The notes below the pieces were generated by a model. It was not told where the DNA came from. It worked only from the letters and a program-made list of their open reading frames with translations, and did no database searches. A stretch of DNA of 64,000 nucleotides from Streptomyces sp. NBC_01216 (GTDB taxonomy: Bacteria > Actinomycetota > Actinomycetes > Streptomycetales > Streptomycetaceae), in the NCBI RefSeq assembly GCF_035994945.1, contig NZ_CP108679.1, positions 81,946-145,945 of the forward strand, in the 5' to 3' direction. A program made the position numbers and the translations under genes. Shown in pieces: positions 1 to 8,525 of the stretch (the stretch's first letter is position 1; each line of letters begins with the position of its first letter).

Positions 1-1
1 C

Positions 2-382
2 GCAGACGACTCGGACTACTGGAACGGGTGGCTGCCGCTGGTGAAGCGGACCGTCGCGCGCGGGGTGAAGGTCTGGCGGGCGAGGGTCGTATCCGAGCCC
101 GTCACCGACTACATCCGCTTCGAGCACGCCATCACCGACGCCAACCTCCGCGCCGGTGAACAGGTCCGGTGGCTGCCCCGCCGCCGCGCCTCGACCCTCG
201 CCCTGCCGGGCAACGACTTCTGGCTCATCGACGACCAGGTCGTCCGCTTCAACGTCTTCTCCGGCGACGGCGAGGCCCTGGAGCCCGACCACACCGAGGA
301 CCCGCAGGCCGTCAAGCTGTGTGCGGAGGCGTTCCGTGCGGTGTGGGACCTGGCCACCCCGCACGCCGACTACCGCATCTGA
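2..382 (+). CDS. DUF6879 family protein, 5' end outside the window
   Basis: The frame is open from the first bases of the window (...DDSDYWNGWLPLVKR), so the gene starts upstream and the Met at 41 is internal. The C-terminal part shows the family pattern LPGNDFWLIDDQVVRFNVF, as in DUF6879 proteins that usually sit beside XRE/DUF5753 regulators in Streptomyces. That regulator follows 33 bases downstream on the same strand. Function is unknown; the family is thought to work with the neighbouring regulator. Family assignment is from remembered sequence pattern. Confidence 0.75.
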   Translation, partial: ADDSDYWNGWLPLVKRTVARGVKVWRARVVSEPVTDYIRFEHAITDANLRAGEQVRWLPRRRASTLALPGNDFWLIDDQVVRFNVFSGDGEALEPDHTEDPQAVKLCAEAFRAVWDLATPHADYRI

Positions 383-414
383 TCTGACCCACGCACATCA
401 AGGGCCGCCACTCC

Positions 415-1266
415 ATGACGACCACCTCACCCTCGTCCAGTGCCCAGTCGGCCCGCGAGGCGCTCGCCGTGCGGCTCACGCACCTGCGCAAGGACGCCGG
501 CCTCACCGGGAAGGAACTCTCCGCCCGGTGCGGCTGGCACCCCGCGAAGACCAGCAGGATCCAGAAAGGCGACGCCCTGCCCTCGGACGCGGACATCCGG
601 ACCTGGTGCGCGGCGTGCGGCGCGGACGACCAGGCCGACGACCTCATCGCCACCGCCCGCGCGGTCGACTCGATGTACATGGAGTGGCGCCGCCTGCACC
701 GCAACGGGATGCGCCAGGTCCAGCAGGACTGGTACGACCTGCACGCGCAGACCCGGATCTGCCGCGTCTACCTCTCCAACGTGCCCCCGGGATTTCTCCA
801 GACCCCGGCGTTCGCGACCGCCCTCATGAACCAGATCACCCGCTTCCAGGGCACCCCCGACGACGTCGCCGAAGCCGTCGCCGCCCGCGTCGCCCGCTCC
901 CGGTTCCTCTACGAGGGCGGGCACCGCTACGTCGTCCTCATGGAGGAGTCGGTCCTGCGGTTCCGCACCGCCGACCCCGAGGCGATGCGCGGCCAGCTGC
1001 GCCACCTCCTGACCGTGATGCCGCTCGCGTCCCTCTCGCTGGGGATCATCCCGTTCACCGCGCAGCGCACCGTGTGGCCGTTGGAGGCGTTCTACGTCCA
1101 CGACGACACCAGCGCCGTGGTGGAGACCCTGACGGCGGAGATCAAGGTGACGCAGCCGCGCGAGCTCGCCGACTACCTGAAGGCGTTCGCCGGCCTCGCG
1201 GAGATGGCCGTTTACGGCGAGGCTGCCCGCGCGCTCATCGCGGCCGCGATGGACGCCCTGGAGTGA
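415..1266 (+). CDS. XRE-family regulator with DUF5753 domain
   Basis: A 283-residue protein. An N-terminal helix-turn-helix (about residues 17-75, containing RLTHLRKDAGLTGKELSARC and WHPAKTSRIQKG) is followed by the DUF5753 ligand or partner domain (from about residue 100). DUF5753 landmarks are VPPGFLQTPAFATALM and VMPLASLSLGIIPF. This is the usual length and layout for the family, which is very abundant in Streptomyces and normally paired with a small DUF397 or DUF6879 partner. Here the partner is the DUF6879 gene just upstream. It is a probable cytoplasmic DNA-binding regulator; targets are not visible. Confidence 0.9.
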   Translation: MTTTSPSSSAQSAREALAVRLTHLRKDAGLTGKELSARCGWHPAKTSRIQKGDALPSDADIRTWCAACGADDQADDLIATARAVDSMYMEWRRLHRNGMRQVQQDWYDLHAQTRICRVYLSNVPPGFLQTPAFATALMNQITRFQGTPDDVAEAVAARVARSRFLYEGGHRYVVLMEESVLRFRTADPEAMRGQLRHLLTVMPLASLSLGIIPFTAQRTVWPLEAFYVHDDTSAVVETLTAEIKVTQPRELADYLKAFAGLAEMAVYGEAARALIAAAMDALE

Positions 1267-1362
1267 ACCTCCGCAATTTCGCGCAATCTCGTTGAACGTG
1301 GTCTCCCACGCTGCGTAGCGTCGAAGTCACCGACGGACCACCAGCCGGAGAGGCGGGGCCGC

Positions 1363-1545
1363 ATGCGCGCACACCACGACACCACCGCCCCGGCCCCGGA
1401 GGGCCGCGTCCTCCAGCCGCCCGCCTACGGCGTCCCCTCCCCGGCCCTGCTCGCCCGCGCGGACCGCGGCTTCGCCCGGTTCCTCGGTCGGCACGGCGAG
1501 GACCAGGACGACGGGGACGGCGGCAGCGAGGAACCCCAGCGGTGA
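1363..1545 (+). CDS. Small hypothetical protein, 60 aa
   Basis: Preceded by a good ribosome site (GGAGAGG about 10 bases before ATG), and its stop overlaps the GTG start of the next gene (GTGA), which indicates translational coupling. The protein is hydrophilic with an acidic tail (GEDQDDGDGGSEEPQR). No family recognised. The preceding 96-base spacer holds TTGAAC and TAGCGT about 18 bases apart, a possible promoter. Confidence 0.5.
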   Translation: MRAHHDTTAPAPEGRVLQPPAYGVPSPALLARADRGFARFLGRHGEDQDDGDGGSEEPQR

Positions 1546-2000
1546 CCGCCGGCCACCCGCACAAGACGCTCCCGGCAGCGAGGCCCGCCATGCACACCAG
1601 CAGCCACACGGTCCTGTACGACCCCGACGGGCTGATCGAGGCGGAACTCCCGCTGGACCGGGAACCGTACGAGTGCCTCGTCAAGGCCGTGCTCGCGTGG
1701 ACCGGCGAGGACACGCTCGCGGAGCGCGACTACGAGCAGATCGGCCTCCAGCTGACCGGCCACGCCCGCGCCGTCGCCTCCGACGTCCGGCGCCGCGCGG
1801 ACCAGCTGCCGAAGAGCAGCGGGCGCCGGGCGCTCGCCGACGTCGTCCTGCGCGAGGCGGAAGGCCGGCTGTCCGCGACGCTTGAGGGCACCGTGCACTG
1901 CGTCCAGAACCGCGCCCGCCTCGTACGCGCCCTCTACGAACGGCTGGACCGCCTGGAGGCCGCGCTCACCGCCGACAGGACTGCACCGCCCGTCGGCTGA
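1542..2000 (+). CDS. DUF6415 family protein
   Basis: A 152-residue protein starting at GTG in the GTGA overlap with the upstream small gene. The helical pattern (ADQLPKSSGRRALADVVLREA, then RARLVRALYERLDRLEA) resembles the Streptomyces DUF6415 family, annotated as natural-product-associated but without known function. Such genes commonly sit near XRE/DUF5753 regulators, as here. Family call is from pattern recall. Confidence 0.6.
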   Translation: MTAGHPHKTLPAARPAMHTSSHTVLYDPDGLIEAELPLDREPYECLVKAVLAWTGEDTLAERDYEQIGLQLTGHARAVASDVRRRADQLPKSSGRRALADVVLREAEGRLSATLEGTVHCVQNRARLVRALYERLDRLEAALTADRTAPPVG

Positions 2001-2209
2001 CCCGCGCTCCGTATCTGCCATCGCCGTGAAGCCCCTGGCAAGGCAGCAGTACAACGGACGTGATCGGCAAGGTTTCGGCCACTGCGTGCGATTATCCGGC
2101 GAGTCCCGGACAGCTGCGGATACGGTCGATCGATTTGACGGCTGGCGGTGACCGGCGGCGGGGAAGTGTCCGGTCGGCGTGTCGTCGCATCGCGGGTGGG
2201 GGTGGTTCG

Positions 2210-2410
2210 GTGGGCAGCACCGAGCAGCAGATCGAAGAGCAGTTGGCGCAGCTTCAGCAGAAGGTCGGCGCTCGCCATGCCGAGGTCCTGAAGCATGACG
2301 TCGATGACGACCAGTTCGCGGTGGAGTACGCCCGACTGGTGAACTCCACCAGCAGGCTGGTGGAGTTCGAGAAGACGATCCCCGAGCGGGTGTGTCCAGT
2401 AGACGGCTGA
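2210..2410 (+). pseudogene. Small helical protein gene truncated by IS256-type insertion
   Basis: A GTG at 2210 follows a GGGTGGGGG ribosome-site-like stretch. The ORF encodes an amphipathic Gln/Glu-rich N-terminus (STEQQIEEQLAQLQQK) with coiled-coil character. From about 2392 the frame runs into the end of the IS256-type element and stops after five element-encoded codons. The native C-terminus is therefore missing. Function unknown. Confidence 0.45.
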
Positions 2411-3759
2411 TCCAGTTTTTGTAGGGGTCAGTTGGCGGCCGGGGTGAGCCGGCCTTCGAAGGCGATCTGGAAGGCGTTCAGGGGCGCCTTCCAGCGCATG
2501 GTCCACCGCTTGCGGCCCTTGCCGGTCGGGTCCAGCGACATGAGGGCCATGTAGACGCACTTCATGGCCGCGGCCTCGTTGGGGAAATGGCCGCGGGCGC
2601 GTACTGCCTTGCGGATGCGGGCGTTGACGGACTCGATCGCGTTCGTCGAGCAGATGACCTTGCGGATCTCGACGTCGAAGGAGAGGAAGGGCACGAACTC
2701 GGCCCAGGCGTTCTCCCAGAGCCGGATGACCGCCGGGTACTTCTTGCCCCAGGCTTCCTGGAACTCGCCGAACCGCTCGGTCGCGGCGGCTTCGTTCGGC
2801 GCCGTGTAGACGGGCTTCAACGCCTTGGCGATCTTGTCCCAGTCCTGTCGGGCCGCGTGCCGGAAGGAGTTCCGCAGCAGATGAACGACACAGGTCTGCA
2901 CAATCGTTCGAGGCCAGACGGCCTCCACCGCCTCGGGCAGGCCCTTCAGTCCGTCGCAGACCAGCATCAGGACATCGTCGACGCCCCTGTTCTTCAGGTC
3001 CGTGAACACGCTCAGCCAGTACTTCGCGCCCTCGCCGCCGTCACCGGCCCAGATCCCCAGGATGTCGCGGTGGCCCTCGGCGGTCACGGCCATGACGACG
3101 TAGATCGGACGGTTTGCCACCTGCCCGTCCCGGATCTTGACGTTGATCGCATCCACGAACAGCACCGGATAGACGCGGTCCAGGGGGCGGTTGGACCATT
3201 CCGCCATCCCGTCCATCACCCTGTCGGTGATCGTGGAGATGGTCGCCTTGGACACGCTCGCGCCGTAGACCTCGGCCAGGTGGGCGGAGATTTCCCCGTG
3301 CGTCAGTCCCTTCGCGGACAGCGACAGCACCATTTCGTCCACCCCGGACAGGCGCCGCTGCCGCTTCTTGACGATGGCCGGCTCGAACGTTCCGGCCACG
3401 TCCCGGGGGACCTTGACCTCGACCGGGCCGACATCGGTCAGCACCGTCTTCGCCCGCGTCCCGTTGCGGCTGTTGCCACTGCCCCGACCTTCGGCGTCAT
3501 GCTTCTCGTATCCGAGGTGATCGGTGATCTCGCCCTCCAGGGCGGACTCCAGCACCCGCTTGGTCAGCTGCTGGAGCAGCCCACCCTCCCCAGTCAGCTG
3601 CAGGCCCTCCGACCGGGCCCGATCCACGAGCATCGCAACCAACTGCTCGTCACTCGCCGCCACGGCCCCCGCCGTCGGCTCGCTGCCCGGTATCTGCTCG
3701 ATGGTCGTGTCGCTCATCTGGCGTCTCCTTGATCATCGGATCCGCCGATCATTGAACAC
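2392..3759. mobile_element. IS256-family insertion sequence
   Basis: About 1.37 kb containing one transposase gene. The imperfect terminal inverted repeats start GTGTCCAGTAGACGGCTGATCC on the left and GTGTTCAATGATCGGCGGATCC on the right (reverse complement). No clear 8-9 base target duplication is visible, so one flank may have been rearranged. It cuts the small gene at 2210 on its left and abuts an IS remnant on its right. Confidence 0.8.
2428..3717 (-). CDS. IS256-family transposase
   Basis: A 429-residue DDE transposase with the IS256 landmarks: N-terminal LLQQLTKRVLESALEGEITD, central PVLFVDAINVKIRDGQVANR holding the first catalytic Asp, and a C-terminal CSTNAIESVNARIRKAVR block holding the final Glu. 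The length is normal and the frame is open, so the enzyme may be active. It fills the element between the inverted repeats. Confidence 0.93.
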   Translation of the reverse strand: MSDTTIEQIPGSEPTAGAVAASDEQLVAMLVDRARSEGLQLTGEGGLLQQLTKRVLESALEGEITDHLGYEKHDAEGRGSGNSRNGTRAKTVLTDVGPVEVKVPRDVAGTFEPAIVKKRQRRLSGVDEMVLSLSAKGLTHGEISAHLAEVYGASVSKATISTITDRVMDGMAEWSNRPLDRVYPVLFVDAINVKIRDGQVANRPIYVVMAVTAEGHRDILGIWAGDGGEGAKYWLSVFTDLKNRGVDDVLMLVCDGLKGLPEAVEAVWPRTIVQTCVVHLLRNSFRHAARQDWDKIAKALKPVYTAPNEAAATERFGEFQEAWGKKYPAVIRLWENAWAEFVPFLSFDVEIRKVICSTNAIESVNARIRKAVRARGHFPNEAAAMKCVYMALMSLDPTGKGRKRWTMRWKAPLNAFQIAFEGRLTPAAN

Positions 3760-3766
3760 TCCCCCC

Positions 3767-4056
3767 ACTCCGCGTCGCTCATGTCCGAGGGATACCGCGG
3801 CTCGCGGTCCGGATGGTCGCCCGCGTTCCCGAACCGGTGAGCGAGGCAATCACACGACCGAGCACCCGAGTTGGACTCCACCGGCACGGAACCGCAAGAC
3901 TGCGACACAGGGCCTCCTGACCAGATCGTTCGGACTTCGACAATCCCGAGCTGGACAGGAGGCCCTGCCTTCATGCACACAGGAGCCGAAGATCACGCGA
4001 CCGAGTCACCGCACTCGAACTGGCGCCCAACAAGATCGGTATGACAACGGCTTCTA
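3767..4056 (-). mobile_element. 5' remnant of an IS5-type element (left, inverted copy)
   Basis: Read on the minus strand, this segment is a near-identical inverted copy of 5643-5932. It carries the palindromic CAGGAGGCCCTG block and the start of a transposase-like frame ending in YPSDMSDAEW, the N-terminal hallmark of many IS5-family transposases. It is cut after MSDAEW. The two copies flank the insertion sequence at 4057-5642 as an inverted pair. Confidence 0.6.
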
Positions 4057-5642
4057 AGCTTGGTGTTTAACCTCGGCCGTTCACCTGACCCGCTGATCTT
4101 GGTTCGTTCTCGGGACAGCAGGGCGGCCGTTCTTCACGCTTCGAGGTGTCGAGCAACGTCACGTGAAGGAACGGCCGCTGGTGAAGAGTCTCGCCGCTGA
4201 ACAGTCCACTGACGCCGCGTTGGGCGTCCTGTCCCACTTTCGTGTCGAGTTCTACGACTGCCTCTACACCCGGGCGGATGCGCTCTTCGAGCTCACCGAC
4301 GCGGTGCTGTGCTCGGACGGGCCGGTGACGTCGCTGGTGGAGTTGACGCTCACGGCCGAGCACCGGCGCGGGCACGGGGCGATGTACGACGCGGTCAACC
4401 ACGGCTGGCTGGAGCCGCGCCGACTGCGCAGGCTGCTGGCCTCCACGCCGCTGCCGCGTGCCGCTGACGGGCGGATCGTGCTCGCCGTCGACGTGAGCAA
4501 CTGGCTGCGGCCTGACGCCCCCACCAGCCCGGAGTTGCTGTTCTGCCACGTCTACGGGCGGGGCCGCAGTGCGGATCAGTTCATCCCCGGCTGGCCCTAC
4601 TCCTTCGTCGCCGCACTGGAGACGGGACGCACGTCGTGGACGGCCGTGCTGGACGCGATCCGGCTCGGGCCGGCCGACGATGCCACCGCAGTGACCGCCG
4701 CCCAACTGCGCGAGGTGGTCACCCGGCTGGTGCACGCCGGGCAGTGGCGGCCGGGCGACGCGGACATCCTCGTCGTCATGGACACCGGCTACGACGTCAC
4801 CCGCCTCGCCTACGTCCTGGCCGACCTGCCCGTCGAGCTGGTCGGCCGGCTCCGCTCGGACCGCGTCATGCTGAGGGATGCCGGCCCGCGCCGCTCCACC
4901 CCGCGCGGCGGGCAGCCCCGCAAGCACGGCGGCGTCCTCACCTTCTCCAAGCCGGAGTCCTGGCACACCCCCGACCAGGCCACGACGTGCGACACCACCC
5001 GCTACGGCCGGGCCGAAGCCCTCGCCTGGGACCGGATGCACCCGCGCCTGCAAGCCCGTGGCCCCTGGCTCGACCACTGCGGTGAACTCCCTTTGATCCA
5101 CGGCACGTTGATCCGGCTGAAGGTAGAGCACCTGCCCGGCGACCGCGACCCGAAACCGGTGTGGCTGTGGTCCTCGCGCACCGGCATGACCGGCCAGGAC
5201 GTCGACCTGCGCTGGCAAGCGTTCCTGCGTAGATTCGATCTTGAACACACCTTCCGGCTGTTCAAGCAGACCCTGGGCTGGACCGTCCCCAAGGTCCGCG
5301 ATCCGCACACGGCCGACCTGTGGACGTGGCTGATCATCGCCGCCCACACCCAGCTCCGCCTCGCCCGCCCCCTCGCCGAGGACCTCCGCCGACCCTGGGA
5401 ACGGCCCGCCGAGCCCCGCCGACTGACCCCCGCCCGGGTCCGCCGAGGGTTCCGCCACCTCCGCGTGAAGACCGCCCGTCCCGCCGACGTGCCCAGACCC
5501 TCCAAGCCCGGACCCGGACGCCCACCCGGCTCGAAGAACCGCAGGCCAGCCCCACGTCACGAGCCTGGGAAGACCGTGAAACGAATCGAAACCCTCACCG
5601 AACACGTCCGCCAGAAACAGCAGCGAGGTTAATGATCAAGCT
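4057..5642. mobile_element. 1586-bp insertion sequence, copy 1
   Basis: Terminal repeats read AGCTTGGTGTTTAACCTCGG (left) and AGCTTGATCATTAACCTCG (right, reverse complement). A second copy of exactly the same length lies in opposite orientation at 28175-29760, and the encoded proteins are identical. Copy 1 sits between inverted copies of an IS5-type remnant. No target duplication can be recognised. Confidence 0.85.
4163..5632 (+). CDS. DDE transposase, NF041680-type
   Basis: A 489-residue transposase starting at GTG. Visible acidic motifs include RIVLAVDVSNWLRPDAPTSP (first Asp), ILVVMDTGYDVTRLAYVLAD (second Asp), and DLEHTFRLFKQTLGWTVPKV with a Glu in the typical third position. The C-terminal tail is basic and proline-rich. 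The sequence matches my memory of the actinobacterial NF041680 transposase family, distantly related to IS4/IS701-type DDE enzymes. It is full length and identical to the copy at 28185-29654. Confidence 0.88.
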   Translation: MKERPLVKSLAAEQSTDAALGVLSHFRVEFYDCLYTRADALFELTDAVLCSDGPVTSLVELTLTAEHRRGHGAMYDAVNHGWLEPRRLRRLLASTPLPRAADGRIVLAVDVSNWLRPDAPTSPELLFCHVYGRGRSADQFIPGWPYSFVAALETGRTSWTAVLDAIRLGPADDATAVTAAQLREVVTRLVHAGQWRPGDADILVVMDTGYDVTRLAYVLADLPVELVGRLRSDRVMLRDAGPRRSTPRGGQPRKHGGVLTFSKPESWHTPDQATTCDTTRYGRAEALAWDRMHPRLQARGPWLDHCGELPLIHGTLIRLKVEHLPGDRDPKPVWLWSSRTGMTGQDVDLRWQAFLRRFDLEHTFRLFKQTLGWTVPKVRDPHTADLWTWLIIAAHTQLRLARPLAEDLRRPWERPAEPRRLTPARVRRGFRHLRVKTARPADVPRPSKPGPGRPPGSKNRRPAPRHEPGKTVKRIETLTEHVRQKQQRG

Positions 5643-5955
5643 CAGAAGCCGTTGTCGTACCGATCTTGTTGGGCGCCAGTTCGAGTGCGGTGACTCGGTC
5701 GCGTGATCTTCGGCTCCTGTGTGCATGAAGGCAGGGCCTCCTGTCCAGCTCGGGATTGTCGAAGTCCGAACGATCTGGTCAGGAGGCCCTGTGTCGCAGT
5801 CTTGCGGTTCCGTGCCGGTGGAGTCCAACTCGGGTGCTCGGTCGTGTGATTGCCTCGCTCACCGGTTCGGGAACGCGGGCGACCATCCGGACCGCGAGCC
5901 GCGGTATCCCTCGGACATGAGCGACGCGGAGTGGGCGGTCGTGCGGGACGCGATG
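5643..5955 (+). mobile_element. 5' remnant of an IS5-type element (right copy)
   Basis: Mirror image of 3767-4056. The transposase-like frame (starting near 5719) reaches YPSDMSDAEWAVVRDAMP and then loses similarity. A C-terminal fragment of an IS5-type transposase lies far away at 27712-28163, beside the second copy of the 1586-bp element. This suggests past rearrangement through those elements. Confidence 0.55.
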
Positions 5956-6402
5956 CCCCGTCGACGGCGAAACCGGCCTGGCCACCGTGGACCTCCTCGA
6001 GCCGCCCCGCTGAGCACGGCCGGGGCCGCCGCCCTCATGACGGCGGTCAGCATTAGCCCGAGCTGCCGCACATTGGCCGTCGTCTCCACTGGAAACGGCG
6101 TCCGCTCCGTCGTCGTCTGGGGCGCCAAGTTGGTGCTCTGACCGGATCGGGCAGCGCAGACCTCCGTCACGGCCCGCACCGTGCCCGGCGTGGGCCCACC
6201 ACTCCGCTCTTCTTCGAGGTCAGCCCTACCACTGGCGGCGTAGTAGGGCGCACTCCGCGGTGACCTGGGCGAGGAGCTCAGTGCCGTCGTTGGGTACCGG
6301 GCCCTGGCCGGCCGCACTCGGCAAGCCGCATCACCAGAAAAGTCGGGTGATTTATCGGTATCCGTAATGTCGGAGAGTCTGTCCGTGCTGGAGGGAAACG
6401 GG
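5956..6402. other. No recognisable gene (447 bp)
   Basis: Short frames on both strands lack ribosome sites and family resemblance. A plus-strand tail (DGETGLATVDLLEPPR, stop at about 6012) could be the end of a destroyed gene. The rest is the spacer downstream of the condensation-domain gene. Confidence 0.4.
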
Positions 6403-7752
6403 TCATGCTGTCCTGTCGACGGCAGTTCGGCAGAGCTCACCTCCCGGTTTGTGCCCGAGGACCGCACGTACATTTGTCACGAGCTGCTGTTTGAGCTGAT
6501 TCAGCAGTATGCGGCCGTCTTCGATGTCGAGCTCGGCCTCACCGCAACTTAGTCGAAACATGAAGCCACCCGACGCGAGGGGCACGATGAAGAGATGGAG
6601 GAAATCTTGAGGGAAATCAATGATCCGGTCGGCGTAGTCAACCCCGGTAATTCCTTCCACCGTATCGGGAAAGCAGTTGACAACCAGCTGGCCACGACCG
6701 GCCAGCGCTCCGGTCCCGGAACTGTCCGAAGGATCGAACAACTTCTCCAGGAATCCCAGGGGCGTGTCCTGGTGGGGCAGGATCTGCCCCCAAGCACTCC
6801 GCGCGGCCGCCACGGCACCATCGAAGGAACCGAGCGCCGCGTGCCGGAGCCGGATCGGAACCGTGTTCGCGAGGAATCCGAACATTTCGGCCGAACGCGG
6901 GCCCCGACCGGCGGTCTGGAGGCGCAGGGTCATGTCGGTTGTGTCCGACGCTTGGGCGATCGTGCCGGCCACGGACGCCAGGTGCAGGACGAGAGGAGTC
7001 GCGCGAGCGCTCCTGCACGCGGCTCTCAGGCGATGCGGCGAAACGGGGACGTGCTCGCTTATGGCCCACACCTTCCCCGAGTGCCGGCCGCGTGGCCGTC
7101 TGGCGAACGGTTCGAGTGGCGTCGGACGCTTCGGTGACGTGTCACCGAGGTGGCTGCGCCAAAACTGGCCCGCCGCCGAGTTCCGGGGAGCTCCGTCGGC
7201 GAATCTTTCGCGTTGTTCGACGACCCATTGCCGATAGCGCCCGGCACCTTTGCCGGGGTCGGCCACTACGCTGGCGCTCAGCTCCCGACGCATGAGAGCC
7301 ATGCTCGCCCTGTCCGTTATGAGGTGGTCCAATACCGCGCACGCTGTTCGCGAGGACCTGCCGTCCTCTCCCCGGTGATGAAGGACGTAGATTTTCCAGA
7401 ACGGCCCGCCGTCGGTGCCGAATTCGGCACGTCCGGATTGTGCGATGAAGTCTCGGACGCTCTGCTCCCCGTCGCACTCCACATGCGTGATCGGCACGGG
7501 AGCGGTGTTCGCGTATTCAACGCCGTCCAGACTTATGCTCATCGCGCGCAAGTTAGGCTCACGCTGTGCCATGCGATGGAGCGCGGCGTGGAGGTCCGTG
7601 TCGGTCATATGCTCCGGAATGGCGAACCTGGTGCTGAGGGCTCTGCTGCCGGCGCGGGTCGATTTCTGCTCCAGCATGATCTGGTGTTGACGGGTGAGGA
7701 GTGATTCCTGCTGCCAGCACAGTGGCCCTCGTTCGGAACTGGACGCCGTCAT
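6403..7752 (-). CDS. Free-standing NRPS condensation-domain protein
   Basis: A 449-residue protein with condensation-domain features: N-terminal LCWQQESLLT, the core His motif region around residues 138-150 (CAVLDHLITDRAS), and the C-terminal GFLANTVPIRLRHAAL and DTPLGFLEKLF motifs. The consensus HHxxxDG reads DHLITDR: the catalytic second His (143) and the Asp (147) are kept, but the first His is Asp and the Gly is Arg. A GAGAGGGA ribosome site precedes the ATG. Last gene of the minus-strand cluster, 57 bases after the GTP cyclohydrolase gene. It probably joins a carrier-bound acyl or aminoacyl group to an amine, or has drifted in function. Confidence 0.85.
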   Translation of the reverse strand: MTASSSERGPLCWQQESLLTRQHQIMLEQKSTRAGSRALSTRFAIPEHMTDTDLHAALHRMAQREPNLRAMSISLDGVEYANTAPVPITHVECDGEQSVRDFIAQSGRAEFGTDGGPFWKIYVLHHRGEDGRSSRTACAVLDHLITDRASMALMRRELSASVVADPGKGAGRYRQWVVEQRERFADGAPRNSAAGQFWRSHLGDTSPKRPTPLEPFARRPRGRHSGKVWAISEHVPVSPHRLRAACRSARATPLVLHLASVAGTIAQASDTTDMTLRLQTAGRGPRSAEMFGFLANTVPIRLRHAALGSFDGAVAAARSAWGQILPHQDTPLGFLEKLFDPSDSSGTGALAGRGQLVVNCFPDTVEGITGVDYADRIIDFPQDFLHLFIVPLASGGFMFRLSCGEAELDIEDGRILLNQLKQQLVTNVRAVLGHKPGGELCRTAVDRTA

Positions 7753-7809
7753 GATGTCCCTCTCGCGCGGTGAATTCCGTTTCGGCGTGCGGCTCGCCGT
7801 ATCGTCATG

Positions 7810-8475
7810 TCAGAGCAGGTCGAGCGTGTGCGTGGTGTGAGTGGCCTTGGCGGTCAGGTAGCGCTTGTTCCACGGGGAGACGTGGACGCCGGTCCGGACG
7901 CGCTCGGCGATCCTCACTCCGTATTCCTCGAGCTGTGCGGCCTTGTCTGGGTTGTTGCTGAGCAGATTGACCCGGTCGGCGCCGAGTGCGAGCAGCATCT
8001 GCGCGGCGACGGCGTAATCGCGTTCGTCCTCACCGCGGCCCAGGGCGACGTTCGCCTCGTACGTGTCCATTCCGCCCAGCTGTAGCGCGTATGCGTCGAG
8101 CTTGGCGTAGAGACCGATGCCGCGACCTTCCTGACGCAGATACAGCAGCACTCCGCCGGCATCGGTGATCCGCTCAGCCGCCTCCCGCAACTGTGGGCCG
8201 CAGTCGCAGTTCTGGCTGCCGAACACGTCCCCGGTCAGGCACTCGCTGTGCGGGCGCACCAGAGGCGGCGGGCCACCTACGGCCGCCCGGCGCAGGGAAC
8301 CTTCCCAATCGCCGAGGCCCAGCGCGATGTGCTCCCGGCCGTCTATCAGCCCCTCGAACGTCATCATCGTCGCGTCGGTCCGGTATCCGTCCACGAATCG
8401 CAACGGCATCGGCACCTGACGCCGGACCAGGGCGGGCGCCACCAGGGTGGGGGAGAAGTGCAGGGTTTCCGACAT
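7810..8475 (-). CDS. ribA: GTP cyclohydrolase II
   Basis: A 221-residue enzyme converting GTP to 2,5-diamino-6-ribosylamino-pyrimidinone phosphate, formate and pyrophosphate. The zinc site is complete: Cys79, Cys90 and Cys92 in CLTGDVFGSQNCDCGPQL. The LRQEGRGIGL and NNPDK nucleotide motifs are present. The ATG at 8475 is chosen because GGAGG lies 5 bases upstream; a longer frame exists but lacks a ribosome site. No ribB, ribD, ribE or ribH is nearby and the gene lies inside a peptide cluster, so it probably supplies a pyrimidine precursor to a secondary metabolite rather than riboflavin. The symbol denotes the family only. Confidence 0.93.
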   Translation of the reverse strand: MSETLHFSPTLVAPALVRRQVPMPLRFVDGYRTDATMMTFEGLIDGREHIALGLGDWEGSLRRAAVGGPPPLVRPHSECLTGDVFGSQNCDCGPQLREAAERITDAGGVLLYLRQEGRGIGLYAKLDAYALQLGGMDTYEANVALGRGEDERDYAVAAQMLLALGADRVNLLSNNPDKAAQLEEYGVRIAERVRTGVHVSPWNKRYLTAKATHTTHTLDLL

Positions 8476-8525
8476 CGGTCCTCCAGGGAGAAGATCTTTT
8501 CGGTTGATGAGTGATGCGGTCGGGG

